A stretch of 64,000 nucleotides of DNA, from positions 62,001 to 126,000 of the IMG/VR virus record IMGVR_UViG_3300010401_000033; one strand, 5' to 3'. The translations under genes were made by a program, and so were the position numbers. A model generated the notes under the pieces. The model saw nothing but the letters and a program-made list of their open reading frames with translations. It searched no databases and had not been told where the DNA came from. Position 1 is the stretch's first letter; each line of letters begins with the position of its first letter. The stretch comes from a virus. Shown here piece after piece: positions 27,226-37,216 of the stretch.

Positions 27226-30200
27226 TTACGAGAGTGCCGGGAGGGCCACTACTCTGAAATCTCTCACTCGCGGTACCTTTGTGGTATCCGTTGAAGAGAG
27301 GACAACCTTGATGGCGAAATACTTGAAACTGACGAATGAACCATATTGCACACGGTCGTCTGCGATATTGTTTGAACCTGGGGCGTACACGAAATCCTTA
27401 AAGTCTAGTTGGTTCTGAGAGACATTATTCTGCCCCTGGATGATCGTCATGCGCTGGTAACTCTTGTTATCAAACGTATCGGCATCATCGGCAGAGAGAA
27501 TCTTGTAATACACATCAATGTTTGCGTTGATTGGCGCATAGGCTGAGAAGTAGACGCGGAAATCTCCGGCGTCCAATCCATCTGCCAACGTCACCATGCG
27601 GGTGATGTAACGTGCCACAGAAGGTCCACCAAATGGATGATCTTCTCCTGCACAACTGATATTTGCAGTCAGTGAAGTGTTGCCCGAGAGCGTGACCGTC
27701 GGTGCTGTCGTGTAACGGCTACCCTCTGAATCCACCACCACATTTGCGAGGACTCGGTTGTTACTATCAATCTGCGTGTTTGCCACATACGCATTCGCAC
27801 CACTTCCACCACCCCCTGAGATTGTCAAGGTGAGGTTAGCCGCCGTCTGCCAATTGGCGCTTGAACTGAGGACGACCATGAGGCTATTTGAGAGCCCCAA
27901 GTTATTCACAAGATTTTCTACTGCCAACACTGAGAGACGATCCATGTCAATGACTGGTGCTACGTCAATGTTGGTGGTTGAGAGGAGGATTCTCAACTTG
28001 AACGAAGCATTGTCGCTGGTGCAGACTCGGCGACCCAAAAGGTCGTCAAAGTAGACATTTTCTCCCATTTCAAATTCCTTGGCATTTTCCTTGACTCCGG
28101 CAGCCGTCGTGGTTGCAAAGAAGGATTGAATATCTGTGTTTGGCAACAAGAGGTTGCCAGAAGTGATATAGAATGTGTCCAGCGCCACATTCGAGGTGAT
28201 GCCGTTACCATCGGATAACTGGAATTCCACATTGGCAGTCACCGTGGTATCAAACTGAGCGTAAAGGATACGCATGGTCAAGTCTTGTTCCTGGATTGGG
28301 TTCCAAGTGGTGGAGTTCTGAGACTTGAACAAGACACCCAGATATGGTTGCTCTGAGATCAGTCGGTTCGTACCAATGATCTTGCTGCCCATGTTAGACA
28401 CGTAGACTTCATACTTCACTGAGTTGGCGAGCAACACGATGCAGTATTCCGCTCCTGGCTGCAAGTAGACCGGTCCCACGAAATTGATTTCGGTGTACAT
28501 CGTCGCATCGTCCATCGGATTGCGTCCCGCGGCATATGCGGCACCCAACGTGGTTTCATCCACAAGGGTGATATCACTTGGGTTCACAGCGATGTTGGTG
28601 CCCGGAACAATCTGTGAGGAGTGTGGGAAACCATTGACCACTGGTCGTAATTGCACTTCCACAGGGATGTTGGCATCCTTGTCCTTGAACAAGAGACGGA
28701 CCCCTGTCAACATGACACCAGATGGATGGAATTGCTGGTCCACTAAGAATGTTTGAGCGAGAGGATCGTAGTAGCCGATGTTCTTTTGCCCAATGACTGC
28801 ACTGGTCACCTTGTCTGTTACGACGGTGCGGTTATCCGTGACCGAAGTTTGTTGGATACTTGGTGAACGAGTTGAGACGATAGTGTTTTCTACAGTCTGC
28901 AAGAGACCGGAAGCAAAATACTTCACTGATCCATTGGTGCCTGAACCTTCAAGCGTTCCAGAGGACGAGTCCACCAGGGTAAATTGACGTTCTCCTGTAC
29001 GGAAACTGATATTCTCTGTGGAAGGAATAATGAAGATACCTGCCACTTCCCCGCGGTAGTCACTGGCAAACTGACCAATTGAATAGGAGGTCTGGGTGTT
29101 CGGTGTTACACTGACAGATGGAGTAAAATGCACATTGCGTGTCGTGAAATCATAAGAATCAATTGTCGCACTCTGTCCAAGTCCATTGGCAGAGGTAAAG
29201 TAAATGGTCTGTCCAAGGATTGTGGTATTGGAAATACCAACATTGGAATTCGCAATGTCATGTGACAAGAGGATGCTGCTCACGTTCGGGTTCGTGACGA
29301 ATCCTGAACGGTGGTAGTATCCAGAGATACGAGAGTTCGCGCCACTGGTTTCTCCCACTAAGAATGTCGCATTGCTGCTGTGGATGAAGTACGCATTGGC
29401 CACGTTGGAATCATCGCCACCCTGCACACTCACGATGCTGACGTTGGTACCGTCCGTTTCATTACGGCTGAGAACCACGACCCCTGTTGCGGTATTCGCG
29501 CCACGGGCTGGATCATACACACGAACGGTTTCCCCCTGCTGATAGGTGTCTGTGTAGACAATGGTGTTGTCCGATACCTTAACGATGTTTGGTCTGTTGC
29601 AGTAAGAGGTCACGGCACTATCGTCAAAGAACGCATAAAGGTTCGTGTTTGGACGGAATAGTTTGCCAGTGAACAAGACACCACGCGAGCGCATACGTGC
29701 AATCACAGATGAATCAATGATCTTGTCACCAATAGAAGTCTGGATTGTTTCAGGTGCAAAGGCAGTTTGGATACCCGTGCGAACCTGCTTTTGTGTTGTT
29801 TCAGTCGTGGTACGCTTTACTACGTTGCCGTAGGCTTGAACAACGTGGCCAGGACCAGGCATGTGTCCGACATAGGTTGGGTTAATGATCGTGCTGGATT
29901 GCTGCACCCCAGTCCAAGTGGTCTGCCATGAGTTCCACTGGGTACCAAAAATCTTCCCTGGGTTAATCTGATTGACGGCCGCAGTTAACGCTGCCCAACC
30001 ATCGTTATCCCCTTCAAGGTTCACATGCACATCTGGCGCACGGTTCGTATCCACCCAAGTATCAGAAGAAGGATCAAGTTTGATCTGTCCAATGAAGGAA
30101 ATGGTGTTGAATGGGTTCACATTGATTGCCAGTGCAGCCCAAGGTTGATCTATCAAGGTTGTGACGGTGTATGGAGGCGTAACCATCGCACCAGTACGCT

Positions 30201-33200
30201 GATAATTTGAAGAATCTGTGGTGCTCAAATCAAGCAAGAGGTTCAACAAGGTGAACGGTGGACGCATTTCCTGGTTCTGAGTGTCCATCGCGCAATGATA
30301 ATCAGGATTGAGCACGTCACCGATCTTGTGTCCAGTGAATGGGTCAACCAAGATACCATTCTTGAATCGGTTGGCACCTGTATCATCCACGATTTCCTTG
30401 CTCTTCGCGGCTTGCTCAAGCAAGTTCAAAGACGTATAGTATTCAAGGTTCGTGATACGCTTTTCCAATGTCCCGATATCACGCATCGTGTAGCGACGGT
30501 TATCGGTGTAACGTTGACGGATATCCGCGGTGTTAGCCGTGAACGCTGGCAACTGTAGAGTGTACAGTGTCATGGCGTTGTCTTTGTCTGGCGGTGGAAC
30601 AGGGTTCAATGAAGAAATGCCCTGCAACACTTCAAAGGTCTTATCCTTCGTCAAGACCACTTTGTCCTGTCGTGCGAGGAAGTAAGAGAAGTCTGTCTGG
30701 AATGCTGTACCTGAAATACCGAAGATTTCTTCCGCGTAGACACCAGCAAAATCTCCATCCTGTCGGCGCGGGCGGAAATCAATGCAGTCACGCAACTGGT
30801 ATACATCCCCGGTGGTTGCAGAGATGTAGGCTGGAATGTTGGCATAACCAATGTTAGCAGAGGTGTAGGAATCCACTGTGAGGTATCCCAATCCTGAGTG
30901 GGAGAGATAGTCCACATAGACGACCACGTTACCCGTTGGTCCTGAGAACCCTGGCTTGAGGGTGATGGACCCGTGATCGTAAGCATTGTCACGCTGTCCA
31001 CTGTCAAGAGTATAGTGGGAGGTGATATCCTGAGCGATAGCCACATTACCATCTTCAATCAAGTTCGTCCCAACGTCATAGACTTTGCGAAGTGCGATAA
31101 CATCGGATGTAAAGATGGATTGGCTAACGGTTGGGTTCTTAAGGTTCAACCAGGCAGCCGAGTTCGCATAGAATGTGATCTGAGCACCGTTGGCTCCACC
31201 CGCTTGTGAATACCACTGAACTAATCCACTGTTGGCATCAGGAATTTGGACACCACCGGAATTTAATCCGCTCGCTACGTTTGCGATACGCGCTGTTTTG
31301 GTGCGGAGTAACGATCCGATTTGATCGGCGTATGGGAGGTTCACCTTCACATAGACATCGGCAGCCGAGGCGCTGTTCATTCCAGGAACCGTGATGGTCC
31401 AGGTTGAGGTGTTGCTGACACTGGTGATGGAGACGCTGTTGCCTGCTGGATTGCCAGAAGAGAAGTTGACGACTTGGTTGTTGCCAAGGCTGGCACCCGT
31501 AGCATTACGCACAACCACAAGAATGTTGTCTACTGCATCCGATCCAGACAATGGTGAACCATTGATAACGGAAGTGATGCCCGCGGCACTTGTAATACTA
31601 GTGACGTTTTGTGTGAAACTCTGTCCTGTGTAGGCTTTGCGACCAAAGTATTCACTTGCCGAAAGAGGAATACCACCGACCACACCCTGAGGGGCGGTCC
31701 AATCATACGGCAACTGCATGATGGCTCGGTTGAAATTCGTATCCGTGAGGAAGGCGCCTTGGTATTGATCCACCAAGAAGGCATCCTTGCTGGAATCGGC
31801 TACATCCATTGACGTTGAGAATAGGTGTTGAGATGCCGTGTTCGCATAGACCAACGAATCTGTATCCTTCAATTCAAAGTCAAGACGGATTTGTGTTGCT
31901 GGACTTGGAGTACCAAAGGCAAAGGTTTCTGTCCCTTGAAGGGTGGCTTTGTTATTTGGACCATCGTAACTTCCGATAGTGTGGTGTTCATTGACAGTCA
32001 CGCCTGCGTGGGTGGTGATGGTGAACTTGACACCCGCATAGGCATTGCTGATTGGGGAGAACATGACTGGTAAGTAGATGGTGTTCGCGGTACCTGTTCC
32101 GTTGCTGTTGCCTGTCACGCTGTTTCCAACGGTGACACCCTGGACATAGGCTCTCCACACGGCCGTTTGCATAGAAGAACTATTCGCACCACTCTCATAT
32201 TCCAATGCTCGGATGCTCATGGTTCCGATGGTGGTGTTGCTGGCAACCGCAGTGTTTGAGAGGGAGATACTTGCTACGTTGACGCAATGCAACAACCCTG
32301 CTTGGAGGGTCTTGAATGGAATTGGACCATTCATATTGGTCATTTCAATCCAGTTCTGGAAATCAATAGCGGTGTTGTATTGATGAACGTTGGCGGTATC
32401 ACGCGCACGTTCAGCCTTCAAATAGAGGGGAGCGATTGTTTCAAATTCATACCCCTGAATGTAGGCTTTCCCGGCTTCCACCACGATGCTATACGCATTG
32501 GCGAAGTCTGGGTCAGAGTCAAACGCAATCTTGAATGGGCGAACGGTGAACGAACCAGATTGGTCATTCATGCGTCGGGCCATGGTGGCTTCAATGTTGG
32601 AATAGGTTGGATAGATGATCTTCTTCGTCAGGTTGCCGTTGACAACACGGAGCAATTCAATAAACTTTGTATCGTCAGTGGATTCAAGAGTACGCTTAGT
32701 GAAGGTCAATGAGATTTTGTAGCGAGTCGCCCCAGGTGCCTGGAAGTTTGTGGCATCCTGAGCAGGGTCAAGTAACGAGGCATCCATTGTTTCGTCTACA
32801 ATGGAATCCTCTGTCTCAAGACCAACGCGGAACGAAGGGGTAGTGTCAAACGCATCAAGAATGATCGTTTGCGGTTCAACTTGAACGAAGTAGCCATTAA
32901 CAAAGAACACCCCGCTATCAATACTGCAAATAGAAGAATCGCCTGTGGTGTTCCCGCTTGTGACATCAGTGAAATTGATCGGGGAAGTTACGCTTGGAAG
33001 AATGGTTGCGCTGTACGCTCCATCTTCGGTCGCAATAGGCTGAATGCTTGCTGGGTTGAAAGGAAGTCCAGACGTGTACTTGACCACTAAGACTGTTGGG
33101 GCGGTCAAGGTGGATTGAGCACCTGCAATGACGTAGGCGCGAATTCCCGCACCATCGCCGTCAACAACAAACTGACCGATGAAATTATCTACGTCAACGG

Positions 33201-33459
33201 CACTACCATTTGGATCGGTGTCCTCAAGGCAGACATAATGCACTTGATTATTTTCAAGTGTGGTCAACCCACCAGTGACGATGGAACCATTCTGAAAAAT
33301 GTTATTACCGAACTTTGTGATTTGATCCTGGAGGATGGTCTGACTCTGAGTGAGTTCTCTGGCTTGGACAGCGTAACTCGGGCGATACAGAATCTTGTGG
33401 AAGTGTTTTGTTGGATCAAAGTCGTCAAAGTACGGATTTTGTGTTAGGTCAATAGCCAT
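27226..33459 (-). CDS. Giant baseplate/tail protein, DUF4815-like
   Basis: 2077 aa, the largest gene in the window. The N-terminus (DLTQNPYFDDFDPTKHFHKILYRPSYAVQARELTQSQTILQDQI) matches the start of DUF4815-type structural proteins of T4-like environmental phages. The region around residues 880-1000 (DFRPRR, YFLARQDKVVLTKDK, TLEKRITNLEYYTSLNLLE) is conserved in the same family. The C-terminal third has FNDLLGRRVC-type and PVEVQLRPVVNGFP.S blocks. It is encoded between gp8 and the fibre cluster, so it probably forms the baseplate periphery to which fibres attach, functionally near T4 gp10. ATG at 33459 has AAAAGGTGGG upstream and a late promoter 22 bases away. Confidence 0.8.
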   Translation of the reverse strand: MAIDLTQNPYFDDFDPTKHFHKILYRPSYAVQARELTQSQTILQDQITKFGNNIFQNGSIVTGGLTTLENNQVHYVCLEDTDPNGSAVDVDNFIGQFVVDGDGAGIRAYVIAGAQSTLTAPTVLVVKYTSGLPFNPASIQPIATEDGAYSATILPSVTSPINFTDVTSGNTTGDSSICSIDSGVFFVNGYFVQVEPQTIILDAFDTTPSFRVGLETEDSIVDETMDASLLDPAQDATNFQAPGATRYKISLTFTKRTLESTDDTKFIELLRVVNGNLTKKIIYPTYSNIEATMARRMNDQSGSFTVRPFKIAFDSDPDFANAYSIVVEAGKAYIQGYEFETIAPLYLKAERARDTANVHQYNTAIDFQNWIEMTNMNGPIPFKTLQAGLLHCVNVASISLSNTAVASNTTIGTMSIRALEYESGANSSSMQTAVWRAYVQGVTVGNSVTGNSNGTGTANTIYLPVMFSPISNAYAGVKFTITTHAGVTVNEHHTIGSYDGPNNKATLQGTETFAFGTPSPATQIRLDFELKDTDSLVYANTASQHLFSTSMDVADSSKDAFLVDQYQGAFLTDTNFNRAIMQLPYDWTAPQGVVGGIPLSASEYFGRKAYTGQSFTQNVTSITSAAGITSVINGSPLSGSDAVDNILVVVRNATGASLGNNQVVNFSSGNPAGNSVSITSVSNTSTWTITVPGMNSASAADVYVKVNLPYADQIGSLLRTKTARIANVASGLNSGGVQIPDANSGLVQWYSQAGGANGAQITFYANSAAWLNLKNPTVSQSIFTSDVIALRKVYDVGTNLIEDGNVAIAQDITSHYTLDSGQRDNAYDHGSITLKPGFSGPTGNVVVYVDYLSHSGLGYLTVDSYTSANIGYANIPAYISATTGDVYQLRDCIDFRPRRQDGDFAGVYAEEIFGISGTAFQTDFSYFLARQDKVVLTKDKTFEVLQGISSLNPVPPPDKDNAMTLYTLQLPAFTANTADIRQRYTDNRRYTMRDIGTLEKRITNLEYYTSLNLLEQAAKSKEIVDDTGANRFKNGILVDPFTGHKIGDVLNPDYHCAMDTQNQEMRPPFTLLNLLLDLSTTDSSNYQRTGAMVTPPYTVTTLIDQPWAALAINVNPFNTISFIGQIKLDPSSDTWVDTNRAPDVHVNLEGDNDGWAALTAAVNQINPGKIFGTQWNSWQTTWTGVQQSSTIINPTYVGHMPGPGHVVQAYGNVVKRTTTETTQKQVRTGIQTAFAPETIQTSIGDKIIDSSVIARMRSRGVLFTGKLFRPNTNLYAFFDDSAVTSYCNRPNIVKVSDNTIVYTDTYQQGETVRVYDPARGANTATGVVVLSRNETDGTNVSIVSVQGGDDSNVANAYFIHSSNATFLVGETSGANSRISGYYHRSGFVTNPNVSSILLSHDIANSNVGISNTTILGQTIYFTSANGLGQSATIDSYDFTTRNVHFTPSVSVTPNTQTSYSIGQFASDYRGEVAGIFIIPSTENISFRTGERQFTLVDSSSGTLEGSGTNGSVKYFASGLLQTVENTIVSTRSPSIQQTSVTDNRTVVTDKVTSAVIGQKNIGYYDPLAQTFLVDQQFHPSGVMLTGVRLLFKDKDANIPVEVQLRPVVNGFPHSSQIVPGTNIAVNPSDITLVDETTLGAAYAAGRNPMDDATMYTEINFVGPVYLQPGAEYCIVLLANSVKYEVYVSNMGSKIIGTNRLISEQPYLGVLFKSQNSTTWNPIQEQDLTMRILYAQFDTTVTANVEFQLSDGNGITSNVALDTFYITSGNLLLPNTDIQSFFATTTAAGVKENAKEFEMGENVYFDDLLGRRVCTSDNASFKLRILLSTTNIDVAPVIDMDRLSVLAVENLVNNLGLSNSLMVVLSSSANWQTAANLTLTISGGGGSGANAYVANTQIDSNNRVLANVVVDSEGSRYTTAPTVTLSGNTSLTANISCAGEDHPFGGPSVARYITRMVTLADGLDAGDFRVYFSAYAPINANIDVYYKILSADDADTFDNKSYQRMTIIQGQNNVSQNQLDFKDFVYAPGSNNIADDRVQYGSFVSFKYFAIKVVLSSTDTTKVPRVRDFRVVALPALS

Positions 33460-33481
33460 GAATTATTCCCACCTTTTGATC

Positions 33482-33489
33482 TATTTATG
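33482..33489 (-). promoter_or_regulatory. Late promoter (CATAAATA) for the giant baseplate gene
   Basis: CATAAATAG on the minus strand, 22 bases before ATG 33459, in the 39-base gap after the gp8-like gene. Confidence 0.7.
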
Positions 33490-33498
33490 CACGATTTC

Positions 33499-34836
33499 TT
33501 AGAAGTTCAAAACAATCTTGATGAATTCGGCTTGACCAACGGTCCTAGTGACTGGCGCACGATTTTCTGTGTAGACCAGGTCACCAGATTCTTCATCAAG
33601 GTCTGGATTCGTAGAATGCACCACGGTGCGTGAAATGCCTGATGTATTGCCAATTAGGAGGTCGCCAGGGATGATTGTACCATGACGATGGGAAGTCTCA
33701 ATGGCATTCGTGAATACATCCGATACATTGGCTGAGAAAGTCGCGTTCGCCACACTATTTCCCTGATACACCAATTCATCCTTAAGATAGGATGGTCCAG
33801 AAGTCAGAACGATTTGGGTGACCATTGTAACCGCGATGTTGGCATTTGCCGTGGTGACTGCGGTGTTCTCTCCATATTTATGTGGGTTTAACAAGACCCC
33901 TAGTTGTCGGAAGTCATTGTTCGCGGTGATCTTCCCATCCTCAGTAGAATCCACTTCACCAATCTTGACAGAAATCATGACGGCATTAGCACCCAGTTCT
34001 CTGGCTGGGTTGAATCCGTGACCGCCATATGGAGAAAGAACCGTGCGAATTGTAGCATTTGCCCCGGACCCAACCACCATAACTCGGTTGTTATTTCGGA
34101 GATATCCTGATCCACGGTCATTTAAGGTGATCGCAATAACATTGCCATTGGCATTGACATTGGCTGTGGCATTTGCCGAAGTTCCTGATCCAGTGATTGA
34201 AATAGTGGTGTTGGTATTTGAGTACCCTGCGCCACCGGCTGTGAGGATCAAACGCGAGATCGTTCCAGATAATAGGTTGTTAGCAAATCCAAAGTAGGCA
34301 GAAGTCTGGGTCAAGGGCACAGGCATCCAGGCTGTTGTGAGGAACTTGCTGCTGCTCGGAACCTTGTACATATACTTCCAGGTGTACCCGTCTCCTGGAC
34401 TGGTGAAACCATTCGCACTTGTATAATTATTGGCTGGTTCAATAGTGGAGTACGAGCCATTCGCATTATCCAAGCACTTGTAAACATTGCCCCCTGAGGT
34501 GTAGATGTACATGGAATTGGCAGAGGAGAAGAGGGTATTGCTCTCATCGTCATATTGCGTCCAAACCACATTTGCTTGCCAATTTACGCGAGGGATCACC
34601 AAATAGACATCGTTTCCAGTGATCTTCTTTCCCCCAAGGAAATTGTTGTAGGTATCAAAAATGCTGTTCTCGGTATCGTAAATAGCGGGAACGGTATCGT
34701 TCGCATCCCAGGCGATGTTACGGCCGATCATGATGTACCCTACTGGTGCATCATTGGCGGTCGTGAGAAAGCCATTGAAGAAATTCAATGCGCGTTCAAA
34801 TCCAAGGCGGCGCGAGACGTTAGCAAAATTCGGCAT
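33499..34836 (-). CDS. 8: Baseplate wedge protein gp8-like
   Basis: 445 aa (T4 gp8 is 334 aa). The early block VGYIMIGRNIAWDANDTVPAIYDT, then KKITGNDVYLVIPRVNWQANVVWTQYDD, then VYKCLDN..GSYSTIEP and GYTWKYMYKVP form the conserved core of the gp8 family in T4-like environmental phages. Gp8 joins gp7, gp10 and gp6 in each of six baseplate wedges. ATG at 34836 follows TGAGGAACTTT. A perfect TATAAATA promoter lies 26 bases upstream. Confidence 0.8.
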   Translation of the reverse strand: MPNFANVSRRLGFERALNFFNGFLTTANDAPVGYIMIGRNIAWDANDTVPAIYDTENSIFDTYNNFLGGKKITGNDVYLVIPRVNWQANVVWTQYDDESNTLFSSANSMYIYTSGGNVYKCLDNANGSYSTIEPANNYTSANGFTSPGDGYTWKYMYKVPSSSKFLTTAWMPVPLTQTSAYFGFANNLLSGTISRLILTAGGAGYSNTNTTISITGSGTSANATANVNANGNVIAITLNDRGSGYLRNNNRVMVVGSGANATIRTVLSPYGGHGFNPARELGANAVMISVKIGEVDSTEDGKITANNDFRQLGVLLNPHKYGENTAVTTANANIAVTMVTQIVLTSGPSYLKDELVYQGNSVANATFSANVSDVFTNAIETSHRHGTIIPGDLLIGNTSGISRTVVHSTNPDLDEESGDLVYTENRAPVTRTVGQAEFIKIVLNF

Positions 34837-34862
34837 AAAGTTCCTCAGTTACACAAGTGTTC

Positions 34863-34870
34863 TATTTATA
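34863..34870 (-). promoter_or_regulatory. Late promoter, exact T4 consensus TATAAATA
   Basis: TATAAATAG on the minus strand, 26 bases before the gp8-like ATG; it overlaps the last codons of the gene upstream. It is the only exact T4-consensus octamer among the sites listed. Confidence 0.75.
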
Positions 34871-37214
34871 CGCTCGCCTGGTAGGTGTTGGCGACATTGG
34901 CTGTGAGCCCACTGGACCCTGGAATATCTGATTCCACCACATATTCTCCCCATAACTGTACTCCCGCTGGATGCACAAGGTCTTTCAAGATACTCTTATA
35001 CTTAACCAATTCTGTTTGGGAACGAACCACATAGGAGAAATTTGTATAGTATCCCTGGCTCTGGAGTTTCTGGTCGGCGCTCAAGAATCCCTTGGTGCTC
35101 TGGAATCGCCCCGGCGCATTAAAAATGTTGCTCAACATGACAGCAATCGCATTGGCTTTTCCGTTACCACTACCAGTCAAGTCAATCACTGGAGGCGTTT
35201 GGTACCCGTATCCATGATTCGTGATTCTGATACTCTTGATCTTTCCCACTGGCTCCTCAGTCTGTGAAGCGAGTAAGAATTCTGCACCTCCTGAGAGTAC
35301 CAATTCCACCACAATGTTTGCACCCGTGGCCGTTGGACTACCGGAACTGACTGTCACGGTGGGAAGAGAATTCTGACGATAGTTCATACCACCAACAAAG
35401 TACATCCCATAGCGTCCCAATTTCCTGCTTGTGGAATCCCTGGTGAAGGCAGTGTTCACGATCAAATGATTGTTATTGGTGATGCTAGTGACATACGTGG
35501 ACTCGCTGTTGACTTCAATGTGATCGTTCGCCAGCAATTCTGTGGTGAAGGATGTACCCACTCCGATGATCTCAACATTGGAGACACCGGTGTTGATCGT
35601 CACATTTCCACTGATACGCGCTGGGCGCCAGTTCACGCTCTTGATGCCTGAGTTGGCAAGATGGACACTCGTAACTTCTCCCGCTGCTCCAATACCAAAT
35701 CCTACACCAGGGATGTTCTCAAACTGGAGTTCATCACCAACTTGATAATTACTTCCCCCAAACTGCACATTCATGCGACCCATGATCCCGAAGTAATCCA
35801 GAGGGACGTTGGCTGTAGCCACGTTACCATTCGCGGTATTCCCTGTCACGACAATGATCGGTGGATCAACATGGAGCGTTGGCGGGGGATTAAAGACCGC
35901 GGTGCTTGATGTAATCACTAAGGTTGAAATCGGACCGACGCGCTCAATAGGTTCTCGCCCTAAGAGAAAATCAGTGAACGCGATTGACATGAGCGTATTG
36001 ACATTCTCTGAGACCCCTGGGGTAAAGTAGAAGTCGGGGTCCGACATTGCCACGTTTCCCCACAACGAGATTACGTCTTGGTTGATCGGATAATTATTCG
36101 GGTGGATGGCTTCGGACGTATCAACGCTCAGGACGAATACGTTAAGACCTGTATTTGGTGTTGAAGTAATGTACGCTCGCTGACCTGGCTGATACCCCAC
36201 TCCACCATCCAGCACCGTAATGTTAGAAATCAATGCAGAGAAAATAGAATCCACAACTGCGGTGGCAGTATTCGCTGGTGAGCCCCCAGTGATAATCACC
36301 GGATCACCCACGTTGTAACCGAGTCCACCATCAATCAATGTAATAGAAGAAAGATAGGAAACGAGACGCCCGTAGATATCAACATACGCACCGCTGTCTA
36401 TATCATACACCCAACGACCCTTCACCACTTCATATTGTGTGAAGGTTCCGCGAGGAGAAGAAACACGTAAATCCACTTGGGTGATCGTATCCGCAATGAT
36501 GGACTGTAATGTTTCTGAGACGGCTGATGCACCGGAAGTCTGCCCAACGAATCGTGCGACAATCGTATTGGTGTCAAATACACCCGAAAGTTCACTCCCC
36601 ACATAATTGACCTTGACTTCCACTCCCGCCCCAGGTGCAGTATCAAAGATTATCCACGGTTCATTGGGGGAATGACGATAGCCAGAGGATTGCAATACAC
36701 CATCCAGGTACACCACTGGGGTGACCACTAGGGCAGTCTCTAAGGCACGAAATCGTGTCGTGGTGGCATCCCCGAATGCAATCGTCCACATGGTTGGGTC
36801 AAGACGAAGTGAAGGAGTTTTTGCCCATTCGCTTGTCGAGGCTCGAAGGACGGCATCCTTGGGATAGAATACATCAATATCCTGGTCATAGAGCAATCGG
36901 AAGAAGAGACGTACTGCCTTTGCTGTACCCTTCGTGCGATAGAATTCTTTCGCGTGTTGAATAAAGAACGCAGGGTTCGTTAAACGATCCGGTGGAAACA
37001 AGGGGAGAAATTGCTTCGTGAAGAATTGGATAAATTCATTCAACGAAGTATCCAGGTCCATATAGGACGGAATGTTTTTGCTCAGATCAATAGCGTTCCC
37101 TGTCTGGTCCATCCAAGCGTAGTACGCCTCAACGAACGTGACAAAGGTATCAAAATCTGAACGAATGAATTCTGGTAGTTGCTGCCGTACCAGTAATGAA
37201 ACGGTGTTTGCCAT
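34866..37214 (-). CDS. Baseplate wedge-type protein (gp7/gp10 position)
   Basis: 782 aa. The N-terminus LPEFIRSDFDTFVTFVEAYYAWMD followed by SYMDLDTSLNEFIQFF and EFYRTKGTAKAVRLFFRLLYDQDIDVFYP is a strongly conserved signature of a large wedge protein in T4-like environmental phages. The rest is repetitive beta structure with several GG.GY..G blocks (DGGLGYNVGD, DGGVGYQPGQ, GGSNYQVGD, HGYGYQTP). It lies between gp8 and gp6, where T4 encodes gp7. Homology to T4 gp7 itself is not obvious by eye. Confidence 0.7.
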   Translation of the reverse strand: MANTVSLLVRQQLPEFIRSDFDTFVTFVEAYYAWMDQTGNAIDLSKNIPSYMDLDTSLNEFIQFFTKQFLPLFPPDRLTNPAFFIQHAKEFYRTKGTAKAVRLFFRLLYDQDIDVFYPKDAVLRASTSEWAKTPSLRLDPTMWTIAFGDATTTRFRALETALVVTPVVYLDGVLQSSGYRHSPNEPWIIFDTAPGAGVEVKVNYVGSELSGVFDTNTIVARFVGQTSGASAVSETLQSIIADTITQVDLRVSSPRGTFTQYEVVKGRWVYDIDSGAYVDIYGRLVSYLSSITLIDGGLGYNVGDPVIITGGSPANTATAVVDSIFSALISNITVLDGGVGYQPGQRAYITSTPNTGLNVFVLSVDTSEAIHPNNYPINQDVISLWGNVAMSDPDFYFTPGVSENVNTLMSIAFTDFLLGREPIERVGPISTLVITSSTAVFNPPPTLHVDPPIIVVTGNTANGNVATANVPLDYFGIMGRMNVQFGGSNYQVGDELQFENIPGVGFGIGAAGEVTSVHLANSGIKSVNWRPARISGNVTINTGVSNVEIIGVGTSFTTELLANDHIEVNSESTYVTSITNNNHLIVNTAFTRDSTSRKLGRYGMYFVGGMNYRQNSLPTVTVSSGSPTATGANIVVELVLSGGAEFLLASQTEEPVGKIKSIRITNHGYGYQTPPVIDLTGSGNGKANAIAVMLSNIFNAPGRFQSTKGFLSADQKLQSQGYYTNFSYVVRSQTELVKYKSILKDLVHPAGVQLWGEYVVESDIPGSSGLTANVANTYQASV

Positions 37215-37216
37215 AG

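Noticed and set aside
33875-33882. CATAAATA on the minus strand
   Set aside because: Lies deep inside the gp8-like coding region with no start codon at a useful distance; probably chance.
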